DNA from: Planctomycetaceae bacterium
GTDB lineage: Bacteria > Planctomycetota > Planctomycetia > Planctomycetales > Planctomycetaceae
Reading direction: 5' to 3'
DNA: 5,947 bases
Assembly (NCBI GenBank): GCA_003503535.1
Contig: DOCI01000003.1
Coordinates: 43,660 to 49,606, forward strand
Positions 1-5,932 of this stretch are shown in pieces; the stretch's first letter is position 1, and every line of letters begins with the position of its first letter. The notes beneath the pieces were generated by a model. That model did not search any database. It was not told where the DNA came from and was given only the letters and a program-made list of their open reading frames with translations. A program made the position numbers and the translations under genes.

Positions 1-1
1 T

Positions 2-856
2 GAGTGGGATAATGTACAAAATCGCGAGTGGGAATTGAGATGCATGGAAGTGTATGCCGCGATGATCGATCGGATGGATCAGGGAATCGGTAAGATTGTG
101 AACTCTCTCAAGAAGAACAATCAGTTCGACAACACTCTCATTTTCTTTTTGCAGGATAACGGCGGGTGTGCAGAAGGATTGGGGAGATCACCCAGAAAGA
201 ATCTGACGGCTCGGGCAGATACTGCAACCTTGGAACCGATGCCAGCCGATGAATTGCAGACCGGAATGATTCCCGCTCAATCGCGCGATGGCTACCCGGT
301 CATCATGGGGCCGGGCGTGATGCCGGGGCCGGCTGATACTTATATCGCGTATGGTCAGGGCTGGGCGAATGTCTCGAATACTCCCTTTCGCGAATACAAA
401 CATTGGGTGCACGAAGGAGGCATCTCAACTCCGCTGATTATTTCCTGGCCGGAGCAGATCTCCTCAGGCGGAAAACTGGTGCGGGAGCCAAGTCACTTGA
501 TTGACATCATGGCAACCTGTGTTGATGTAGCCGGAGCGAATTATCCGCAGGAAGTGGGAGGCAATAAAATTCATTCACTGGAAGGTTTGAGCCTGATGCC
601 CGTCATTGAAGAACAACCACTGAAACGTGAAGCGATCTTCTGGGAGCACGAGGGAAATCGAGCGATTCGTGTTGGTGACTGGAAGTTGGTCTCGAAATTC
701 AAAGAGCCCTGGGAACTTTACAACATCAGGACGGATCGAATCGAAAGCCACGACTTGAAAAAGCAGAATCCCGAACTGGCAATGGAACTCGAGCAACGTT
801 GGGATTCGTGGGCCGAACGGGCAAATGTATTGCCATTGCGACCGAAAAAACAGTGA
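2..856 (+). CDS. S1-family sulfatase (arylsulfatase type), C-terminal part, 5' end outside window
   Basis: The reading frame is open from base 2 with no start, so this is the last 284 residues of a longer protein; a TTG at 35 is internal, because the preceding codons run straight into the conserved helix before MEVYAAMIDRMDQGIGKIV. S1 sulfatases hydrolyse sulfate esters using a formylglycine made from a C-x-P-x-R cysteine; that motif must lie upstream and cannot be checked. Visible family residues (numbered from base 2) are the metal-binding Asp52-Asn53 of LQDNGG (155-160), and Lys133 followed by His137-Glu-Gly-Gly in NTPFREYKHWVHEGGISTPL. Lys133 matches Lys302 of human arylsulfatase A in spacing to E-G-G. 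The C-terminal FWEHEGNRAIRVGDWKLV and ELYNIRTDRIESHDL blocks are typical of bacterial arylsulfatases. Planctomycete sulfatases are usually exported and act on sulfated polysaccharides; the substrate here is unknown. A gap of 128 bases separates it from the next gene. Confidence 0.93.
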   Translation, partial: EWDNVQNREWELRCMEVYAAMIDRMDQGIGKIVNSLKKNNQFDNTLIFFLQDNGGCAEGLGRSPRKNLTARADTATLEPMPADELQTGMIPAQSRDGYPVIMGPGVMPGPADTYIAYGQGWANVSNTPFREYKHWVHEGGISTPLIISWPEQISSGGKLVREPSHLIDIMATCVDVAGANYPQEVGGNKIHSLEGLSLMPVIEEQPLKREAIFWEHEGNRAIRVGDWKLVSKFKEPWELYNIRTDRIESHDLKKQNPELAMELEQRWDSWAERANVLPLRPKKQ

Positions 857-984
857 TCTTCTTTAAAATCAATTCTTGAAGTCACATCAACGGGTTGTTC
901 ATAATTTCAACATGTGATATTCACGGAATCTCTATGAAATTACATCTGTTTTTCTTAATACAGCTGTAACGAAAGTGAAATTCT
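857..984. other. AT-rich intergenic gap between sulfatase and J-like/propeller gene
   Basis: These 128 bases contain no credible coding sequence and I find no strong GC-rich hairpin with a T run that would end the sulfatase transcript. They hold a 6-base inverted repeat, TCACAT (882-887) and ATGTGA (912-917), with a shorter CAAC-GG-GTTG hairpin (888-897) inside it, and a weak sigma-70-like promoter candidate listed separately. The downstream gene is therefore probably transcribed independently of the sulfatase, but the sequence does not prove this. Confidence 0.5.
876..905 (+). promoter_or_regulatory. candidate sigma-70-like promoter for the J-like/propeller gene
   Basis: TTGAAG (876-881) and CATAAT (900-905) are separated by 18 bases and match the -35 and -10 consensus at 4 and 5 of 6 positions. 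The site lies about 80 bases before the GTG start at 985. In AT-rich DNA such a match arises readily by chance, and planctomycete promoters are poorly characterised, so this is only a suggestion. The inverted repeat TCACAT/ATGTGA overlaps the spacer and -10 region. Confidence 0.25.
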
Positions 985-2868
985 GTGAATTCGGGCTCTA
1001 GCGACTTCGTACCTTTCTATAAATTATTGGGAATTTCATCTGAACTGCAGCCTCCCAATTATTATCAGCTTCTTGGGATTCCATTGGAAGAAGATGACCT
1101 CGATGTGATTCGAGCGGCCTCTCGTCAACGCCGCAAATTGATCAAGTCCCATGCTCAACTGGGACAACATGCCGATGTCAATGGATTTCTGTATCAACTT
1201 CAGGAAGCCGAGTTGATCTTGTCGGATCCAGTCTCCAGAGAGGAATACGATCATCGGGCCGACTTGATTCGTTTGAAAAAACAGACTCGGCAAGATGACC
1301 CACTTTATATTCACTCGAAAATTGAGCCCCCTCCTTCAGAAGTTGTGGGTGAAGAGACCGGCATCTGGAAAATGTTTGCTGGAATTTGTGCATTTCTGGT
1401 TGTTGTCTTTTCAGTACTTGCCTGGCTGAATTCTGGAGTTGTCTGGAACAAAACTCAACCGGCATTCGCCTCCAGAGATGACGAACAAAACGAATCTTCA
1501 GATCAGTCTTCTGGATCAGCAAGCAATGTGACTGAAGATTCAACGACAAGGGTAATGATTGAAGGAGGAATCGATCTATTGCCCCTGATCGAACTCCCAG
1601 AAAATGTTGTTCAAGCCCAGTGGAAATTTCAAGAGAAATTTTTAATTGGAGACTCTACTGCAAATTCGATTCAGAATTATTCTCTGGTAAAAATTCCGTA
1701 CAACCTTCCCTCAAATTATGTTCTCCAAATGAAAGTGAAAAATATTGACTCACGTGATGACAGTGCGTTGGTGGCAGGTTTAGCGAATCAGGAAGTCGGT
1801 TTTGCGGCTCATATGAAAGCGAATCGCACACAAAGTTGGCTGATGGACTACGAAACAGATCAACCCAATGGCATGCATCAAGATCGCAAGCCGGTTAAGT
1901 TTTTTAACTCAGATGAATATTCAATTCTAACATTTCGAGTGACCGAACAATCGGTTGAGGTCGAAGAGAATGGAGTTCCAAAACTCAAATGGGAGGGGGA
2001 TTTCAGTCAACTGTCTCGCAAGAAATTCTGGGCGATGCCCCAGGGAGAAGATTCCAACAGCATGTTTCTACTGATCTATGGACGCTATGAATTTGCTGAA
2101 ATTCGACTGCATCCGCATTACGGTCAGATGCGACCATTAACCGAATTGAATACGGTCGAGGGAGACGAACGTGGTCCCTGGTTATCATCCGATGGTTTGA
2201 CTTTATACTGGTGGGTCCGCCCAACCATGGAAGCAGAATCGGAAATCTGGACAGCCACACGCTCTAATCGTGGCTCAGCTTTCACAAATAACCGCCGCCT
2301 GATGCAGGGGGAATCGCCAACGATTACGGGCGATCAACTCGAAATGATTTATCTGCCGAGTCGACGTAAGAGTGAATCCTTGCACGTTTCGACTCGACAA
2401 TCACAGGATGATCAATTTTCAGCCCCCCTTCCAATTCCTGCATTCCGCGATTTTGCATTCGATAACCCGTGTATCAGCCAGGATGGTTTGACGATTGTGA
2501 TGGAGAGTCGTTCGAAGTACGGGCAACCTTATATTTCAACTCGTAATTCTCGTAATGACCCCTGGAGCATACCGCAGGAACTCGTCGTTCCCCGTTGGGA
2601 AAATCTGCCTGGTCGCTGGCGTGTTCCTGTTCTCTCTGAAGATGGACTGACTCTGTCTGCAACCTATAGCACAGAGAGCGGAGACACCTATATCCGCACC
2701 ATCCGCAACGATCGGGATTCGGATTTCACTGACATCGAGCAGACAGAGGTTTCCCAGCTGGGAGAAAACTTTGCCTATCCAAGAATCAATGAATCGACGG
2801 GCGAACTCTTTCTAGTGAAATTCCCTAAACCGGGAGACCTGTGGGTTTCCGAATGGCCTCTGGAATAA
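985..2868 (+). CDS. Membrane protein with planctomycete J-like domain, beta-sandwich region and PD40/TolB-type repeats
   Basis: 627 residues, start GTG. An in-frame TGA at 976-978 rules out an earlier start, and the conserved FYKLLGI and QPPNYYQLLGI blocks begin within 30 residues, so a later start would cut the domain. Only a weak GAAAG (971-975) precedes the GTG. Order: J-like helices about 24-97, ending in SDPVSREEYD but with no HPD, so DnaK stimulation is not expected; a hydrophobic helix about 127-149; a Ser/Asp/Glu/Asn-rich linker about 163-187; a region at about 240-377 (NYVLQMKVKN, ILTFRVTEQSVEVEENGVP, FAEIRLHP) resembling lectin- or laminin-G-like sandwiches of planctomycete proteins; then five repeats of 47-53 residues centred on DGLTLYW (403), DQLEMIY (450), DGLTIVM (500), DGLTLSA (553) and TGELFLV (605). 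Basic residues before the helix predict a cytoplasmic N-terminus and an exported C-terminus. A scaffold or surface-binding role is inference; no catalytic site was recognised. Confidence 0.85.
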   Translation: MNSGSSDFVPFYKLLGISSELQPPNYYQLLGIPLEEDDLDVIRAASRQRRKLIKSHAQLGQHADVNGFLYQLQEAELILSDPVSREEYDHRADLIRLKKQTRQDDPLYIHSKIEPPPSEVVGEETGIWKMFAGICAFLVVVFSVLAWLNSGVVWNKTQPAFASRDDEQNESSDQSSGSASNVTEDSTTRVMIEGGIDLLPLIELPENVVQAQWKFQEKFLIGDSTANSIQNYSLVKIPYNLPSNYVLQMKVKNIDSRDDSALVAGLANQEVGFAAHMKANRTQSWLMDYETDQPNGMHQDRKPVKFFNSDEYSILTFRVTEQSVEVEENGVPKLKWEGDFSQLSRKKFWAMPQGEDSNSMFLLIYGRYEFAEIRLHPHYGQMRPLTELNTVEGDERGPWLSSDGLTLYWWVRPTMEAESEIWTATRSNRGSAFTNNRRLMQGESPTITGDQLEMIYLPSRRKSESLHVSTRQSQDDQFSAPLPIPAFRDFAFDNPCISQDGLTIVMESRSKYGQPYISTRNSRNDPWSIPQELVVPRWENLPGRWRVPVLSEDGLTLSATYSTESGDTYIRTIRNDRDSDFTDIEQTEVSQLGENFAYPRINESTGELFLVKFPKPGDLWVSEWPLE

Positions 2869-2895
2869 TGGTTTCGGCAATCACTCAATTGATAG

Positions 2896-2920
2896 TCTGA
2901 CAATCAGAGATTATTTATTC
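2896..2920. terminator. weak hairpin between convergent genes, possible terminator
   Basis: The 52-base gap between the two convergent stop codons (2868 and 2921) contains a perfect 5-base stem, TCTGA-CAA-TCAGA (2896-2908), followed on the + strand by an AT-rich stretch (GATTATTTATTC). The stem is short and lacks GC pairs at its base, so it could at most be a weak terminator. A second hairpin of the same size, GTTGA-TAG-TCAAC (2932-2944), lies inside the 3' end of the minus-strand gene. Confidence 0.25.
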
Positions 2921-3952
2921 TTACTTTGCGAGTTGATAGTCAACCTGAACGGCTCGATGATCACTCCCTTCGCTGGCAATCGCCTGACAGTGGATCGGTT
3001 TGAGTCCAGGAGTCGACCAGCATTGATCGATACGGAGTAGAGGCAATTGATTAGCGATTGTGCAGCCCCAGCCAACGCCAACTTGTTCAAAAGCGTCCTG
3101 CATGCCTGATGCGAGTGGGAAGAAAATTGCATCTCCCGGGGGAGCGTTGAAATCCCCAGCGATAAGTACTTCGCTGCCTTGGGAATGGGCTGGTAATTCT
3201 TTGAGAACGGAATTCAATTGGTTTCTCTGCAATTTGCGATGTTGTGAATATGCCTGCCAGCACTCTGGATTCCACAAATCGAGTCGAAATGGTGGGGCAT
3301 TAAGGTGCACAGGAACCAGTAATAATTCGACTGTTCCAGATTCTGTCGGAATTCGGGACTTTGCGGGAAGGCAATAGCCTGTAAAATCATAGGGGACTGG
3401 GATTTCTTCGAGAGGATACTTCGACAGAATAGCCACATCTGGATCCCATGCGGAAAAGCCTGCTTCACTGAATATTTCGACGCGAAGTTTATCCAGAGTG
3501 TCGCGGCTGACCGTTTCCTGAATAAGGATGATATCGGGTTCGTATTTTGCAAGCGCCAGAATCGCACCAGCAGAATCGTGACAGTTGAGTGTAATCACAC
3601 GTAAACTTTGACTTGATGCTGCACGCGAGACAGGAGGACGATTATGATAGAGACCTCGTGTCAGGGCAATTGGCGTATCCGAAATCAAATAGGTCAGTAG
3701 CAGAAAAGGGACAATGATCCATAAATATTGGCGAGTGAAAATTGTGCCGCACAATATCAGAATTATCAGGCATGGAATCGTCCAGACCCAGATCGGGAAA
3801 ACGGTAATCGCCATGAATGAGTCGGGACGGATCGAATAGATAATCGCCAAAAATGTAATTACAAGAGCACTGAGGAGACAGGCTGGAATCATGAAGCGCT
3901 TTCGTGATCGACTGATACTTTCATCACTCGAATGATCAGAGGATTGATCCAT
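2921..3952 (-). CDS. Membrane-anchored endonuclease/exonuclease/phosphatase (EEP) family protein
   Basis: 343 residues from ATG at 3952; a TTG at 3961 in the same frame would add three residues, and neither has a convincing Shine-Dalgarno site. Residue numbers are from the ATG. After a short charged N-terminus (SRSRKR) come three hydrophobic helices at about 20-41, 46-71 and 75-92, then an EEP domain from about 117 to the end. The metal and catalytic set is complete: Asn123 in LNCHD, Glu146 in ILIQET, His216 and Asn218 in VPVHLNAP, Asp267 and Asn269 in IAGDFNAPPGD, Asp309 in RIDQ, and Asp331-His332 in GSDHRAVQVD. The fold is that of DNase I, exonuclease III, inositol phosphatases and sphingomyelinases; the substrate cannot be read from sequence. 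Three membrane helices followed by an EEP domain recall YafD-type proteins, and the odd helix number would put the catalytic domain outside the cytoplasm if the N-terminus is inside, favouring an envelope or extracellular substrate over DNA repair (inference). Confidence 0.9.
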   Translation of the reverse strand: MDQSSDHSSDESISRSRKRFMIPACLLSALVITFLAIIYSIRPDSFMAITVFPIWVWTIPCLIILILCGTIFTRQYLWIIVPFLLLTYLISDTPIALTRGLYHNRPPVSRAASSQSLRVITLNCHDSAGAILALAKYEPDIILIQETVSRDTLDKLRVEIFSEAGFSAWDPDVAILSKYPLEEIPVPYDFTGYCLPAKSRIPTESGTVELLLVPVHLNAPPFRLDLWNPECWQAYSQHRKLQRNQLNSVLKELPAHSQGSEVLIAGDFNAPPGDAIFFPLASGMQDAFEQVGVGWGCTIANQLPLLRIDQCWSTPGLKPIHCQAIASEGSDHRAVQVDYQLAK

Positions 3953-3973
3953 CGTACTCAAATCCGATCCAAG

Positions 3974-4045
3974 TTGATCTGTTTTTCAATTTAAATATTT
4001 GGTGAATCATCAGTAACTGATACTGCGAACATTCTATCAGATCAA
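3974..4045. repeat. cluster of short inverted repeats (CTGAT/ATCAG, TTGATCTG/CAGATCAA) in the divergent promoter region
   Basis: Three nested perfect inverted repeats occupy the gap between the divergent EEP and methyltransferase genes. TTGATCTG (3974-3981) pairs with CAGATCAA (4038-4045). ATCAG (4009-4013) and CTGAT (4017-4021) flank a TAA. CTGATA (4017-4022) and TATCAG (4035-4040) are 12 bases apart. Such symmetric sites fit binding by a dimeric regulator of one or both genes, but each repeat alone is short enough to arise by chance in this AT-rich DNA. Confidence 0.35.
4017..4045 (-). promoter_or_regulatory. candidate minus-strand promoter for the EEP gene
   Basis: Read on the minus strand, TTGATC (4045-4040) and TATCAG (4022-4017) are 17 bases apart and each match the sigma-70 -35 and -10 hexamers at 4 of 6 positions. 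The site lies about 65 bases before the ATG at 3952. Both hexamers coincide with arms of the inverted repeats in this gap, so they may instead be part of an operator. Low confidence. Confidence 0.22.
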
Positions 4046-4075
4046 TTCAATTTCGTTATCTCAAAATAAACAACA

Positions 4076-4080
4076 CGGAG
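4076..4080 (+). promoter_or_regulatory. Shine-Dalgarno site that supports the TTG start at 4088
   Basis: CGGAG (4076-4080), with GGAG at 4077-4080, sits seven bases before TTG at 4088. An in-frame TAA at 4067-4069 closes the frame upstream and no ATG or GTG lies between the two, so the ribosome site and the stop together fix the unusual TTG as the start of the methyltransferase. Confidence 0.75.
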
Positions 4081-4087
4081 CAAACAT

Positions 4088-5143
4088 TTGTACGAGCAGC
4101 TATTTTCTACGGCTTTACATCAGGCTGAACAAGGGCGGTTGCCCGATGCGGTCGTGCGTCAGGGGATTCGTCAGTTGTTGACGCAGCGTCGACGCGAGCG
4201 GGAACAGGGGACTTGCACGGATCATCAGGAACGACTCCAGGCCTTTCTGGACGAGGCCCGCAGTAGCCCTGTGGCTGTTGTTCCTGATAAAGCCAACGAA
4301 CAGCATTACGAAGTACCTGCTGAATTTTTTAAATTAGCCTTGGGGCCACAACGGAAATACAGTTGCTGTTTTTACGAAAGTCCTGAGTCCCGACTTGCTC
4401 AGGCGGAGTCGAAGGCACTCGAGTTGACTTGCCAGCAGGCGGGGATCAAAAATGGGCAACAAATTCTCGAACTCGGTTGTGGCTGGGGTTCTTTGTCGTT
4501 GTGGATGGCAAAACGCTATCCGGAAAGTCAGATTGTCGCTGTTTCCAATTCGACATCACAAAAGGCATATATCGATCAGCAGATTCAGACACTCGAATTG
4601 AATAACTTGAAAATCGTCACTGCCGACATGAATTCGTTCGCTCCCGAAGGGACATTTGATCGAGTCGTCTCACTGGAAATGTTCGAGCATATGCGGAATC
4701 ATGAGTTGCTGATGGAGCGAATTGCCAGTTGGCTGAATCCCGGTGGCAAGTTGTATGTGCATATTTTCTGTCATAAAGATCATCCCTATCTATACCTCTC
4801 AGCTGGTCCTCAGGACTGGATGTCGGAGCATTTCTTCAGTGGTGGGATGATGCCGAGCGATGAGCTGCTGCTGCATTATCAGAAAGACCTGATCCTCGAA
4901 CGCCGCTGGCGCTGGAACGGGAAACATTATCAACTCACCTGTGAAGACTGGCTAAAACGAACCGATGCCGCCCGCGAGGAGATTCTGAAAATCTTTGAGA
5001 CAACCTATGGGCCAGAAAATGCTCGCCAATGGTTTTACCGCTGGCGAATGTTCTTCATGGCTTGTGCAGAACTGTTCGGCTATCGAGATGGTAATGAGTG
5101 GTGGGTCTCACACTATCGCTTTGTGAAGCGGGAGGCGACATGA
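4088..5143 (+). CDS. SAM-dependent methyltransferase of the cyclopropane-fatty-acid synthase / coclaurine N-methyltransferase-like family
   Basis: 351 residues, TTG start fixed by GGAG at 4077-4080. An N-terminal helical part of about 70 residues, rich in charge, precedes the catalytic domain. HYEVP (73-77) and KYSCCFYE (90-97) are the family's entry motifs; ELGCGWG (128-134) is the AdoMet-binding motif I; SLEMFEHM (195-202) is the catalytic block. The length, the short N-terminus and the tail (GKHYQLTCEDWLKRTDA, FGYRDGNEW..SHYRF) resemble plant coclaurine N-methyltransferases. Yet Cys93, Glu200, His225 and Tyr281 match Cys139, Glu239, His266 and Tyr317, the bicarbonate-site residues of E. 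coli Cfa, and Cys326 in MACAELF matches Cys354, by alignment from memory. This favours methyl or methylene transfer to unsaturated acyl chains over N-methylation (inference). The protein is soluble or peripheral, with no signal peptide seen. It overlaps the next gene by four bases, so the two are translated together. Confidence 0.88.
   Translation: MYEQLFSTALHQAEQGRLPDAVVRQGIRQLLTQRRREREQGTCTDHQERLQAFLDEARSSPVAVVPDKANEQHYEVPAEFFKLALGPQRKYSCCFYESPESRLAQAESKALELTCQQAGIKNGQQILELGCGWGSLSLWMAKRYPESQIVAVSNSTSQKAYIDQQIQTLELNNLKIVTADMNSFAPEGTFDRVVSLEMFEHMRNHELLMERIASWLNPGGKLYVHIFCHKDHPYLYLSAGPQDWMSEHFFSGGMMPSDELLLHYQKDLILERRWRWNGKHYQLTCEDWLKRTDAAREEILKIFETTYGPENARQWFYRWRMFFMACAELFGYRDGNEWWVSHYRFVKREAT
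5130..5135 (+). promoter_or_regulatory. Shine-Dalgarno site for the DUF1295 gene, inside the methyltransferase 3' end
   Basis: GGGAGG (5130-5135) lies four bases before the ATG at 5140, within the last codons of the methyltransferase. It selects this ATG over the upstream in-frame ATG at 5098, which would force a 46-base overlap and place a polar stretch before the first membrane helix. Confidence 0.75.
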
Positions 5144-5910
5144 GTCTGCTGCTGATTAATGCGGGTGTGATTCTCGGACTGATGATTCTGATGTGGTTAA
5201 TCAGCCTGCCTCTGAAAGATGTGAGCATCATCGATCTGGTTTGGGGACTCGGCTTTGTGCTGGTTGCCTGGACCACTTACGGTATCGCCATTCAAAGCGG
5301 AAAGGTTTGCTATCTACTTCCCTTGCTGGTCACAATCTGGGGAGTTCGACTCTCGGGCTATCTCGCATTGAGGAATGTGGGTCATGGAGAAGACAAACGT
5401 TATGCAAAGATGCGGGAAAATGTAGGCCCGACATTTCCACTGGTAAGTCTGTTTACGGTCTTTCTCCTGCAGGGAGTGGTGATGTGGACCGTTTCGCTGC
5501 CATTACAAATCGGGATTCCTCAGAACCTCGGAGTTTTGAATGCTTTCACTTATGTTGGCTCATTCGTGTGGCTGGTGGGAATCGTCTTCGAAGCGGTTGG
5601 TGACTGGCAGTTGGCTCGCTTCAAATCAAATCCGGACAACAAAGGCAAAGTGCTCAATACGGGTTTGTGGCGCTACACCCGGCATCCCAATTACTTTGGT
5701 GACTTCTGCGTCTGGTGGGGCTTCTGGATTTTATCGATCTCAGCCGGTGGCCCGTATTGGACGGTACTCAGTCCAATCGTCATGTCGATCTTCCTGATGT
5801 ATGTCTCAGGTGTCACACTGCTGGAAAAAGACTTGAAAGAGAGCAAGCCAAAGTACGAAGAATATATCCAACGCACGAATGCCTTCTTTCCTGGTTTGCC
5901 TCAAACCTGA
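5140..5910 (+). CDS. DUF1295 family membrane protein (steroid 5-alpha-reductase-like)
   Basis: 256 residues from ATG at 5140, chosen for its GGGAGG site and the ATGA overlap with the preceding stop. Hydrophobic helices are visible at about 5-25, 33-52, 57-76, 98-120, 134-154 and two between 186 and 226, so this is a six- to seven-pass inner-membrane protein. Family signatures are GEDKRYAKMRE (83-93), NTGLWRYTRHPNYFGD (173-188) and the tail LLEKDLKESKPKYEEYIQR (227-245) with NAFFPGLP. The R-H-P-N-Y block is shared with isoprenylcysteine carboxyl methyltransferases and sterol reductases, where this region binds the cofactor (NADPH in reductases, SAM in methyltransferases); Asp188 stands where Glu is common. 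Coupling to a Cfa-like methyltransferase suggests it reduces or further modifies the same lipid product (inference). The true activity of most DUF1295 proteins is unknown. Only 37 bases follow, with no terminator visible. Confidence 0.92.
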   Translation: MSLLLINAGVILGLMILMWLISLPLKDVSIIDLVWGLGFVLVAWTTYGIAIQSGKVCYLLPLLVTIWGVRLSGYLALRNVGHGEDKRYAKMRENVGPTFPLVSLFTVFLLQGVVMWTVSLPLQIGIPQNLGVLNAFTYVGSFVWLVGIVFEAVGDWQLARFKSNPDNKGKVLNTGLWRYTRHPNYFGDFCVWWGFWILSISAGGPYWTVLSPIVMSIFLMYVSGVTLLEKDLKESKPKYEEYIQRTNAFFPGLPQT

Positions 5911-5932
5911 TTGGCAAAATGATTATTTGAAC

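Noticed and set aside
35..37. TTG at 35 as the true start of the sulfatase
   Set aside because: The frame is open to base 2 and the protein would lack the whole N-terminal half with the formylglycine motif, so the gene continues beyond the window edge.
882..917. CRP-type binding site suggested by TCACA and TGTGA
   Set aside because: The half-sites are in the opposite order to the TGTGA-N6-TCACA consensus and are far too widely spaced.
1178..1549. 123-codon open frame on the - strand
   Set aside because: It is antisense to the J-like domain and membrane helix of the 985-2868 gene and has no recognisable motif or ribosome site.
2932..2944. GTTGA-TAG-TCAAC hairpin as a terminator
   Set aside because: It lies inside the EEP coding sequence, encodes conserved VDYQ residues, and has only a five-base stem.
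3060..3377. 105-codon open frame on the + strand
   Set aside because: It lies antisense to the EEP coding region, shows no domain, and its sequence is explained by the conserved EEP motifs on the other strand.
3966..4002. ECF sigma factor (RpoE/ChrR-type) promoter suggested by GATCC and TTGATC near a cfa-like gene
   Set aside because: The spacing to a TAA-type -10 element does not fit, and no sigma or anti-sigma gene is present in the window.
5098..5139. Earlier ATG at 5098 as the DUF1295 start
   Set aside because: It would give a 46-base overlap with the methyltransferase, whereas ATG at 5140 has GGGAGG four bases upstream and a classic ATGA junction.
5193..5603. 136-codon open frame on the + strand inside the DUF1295 gene
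   Set aside because: It is an out-of-frame shadow; the overlapping frame encodes clear DUF1295 signatures and membrane helices.
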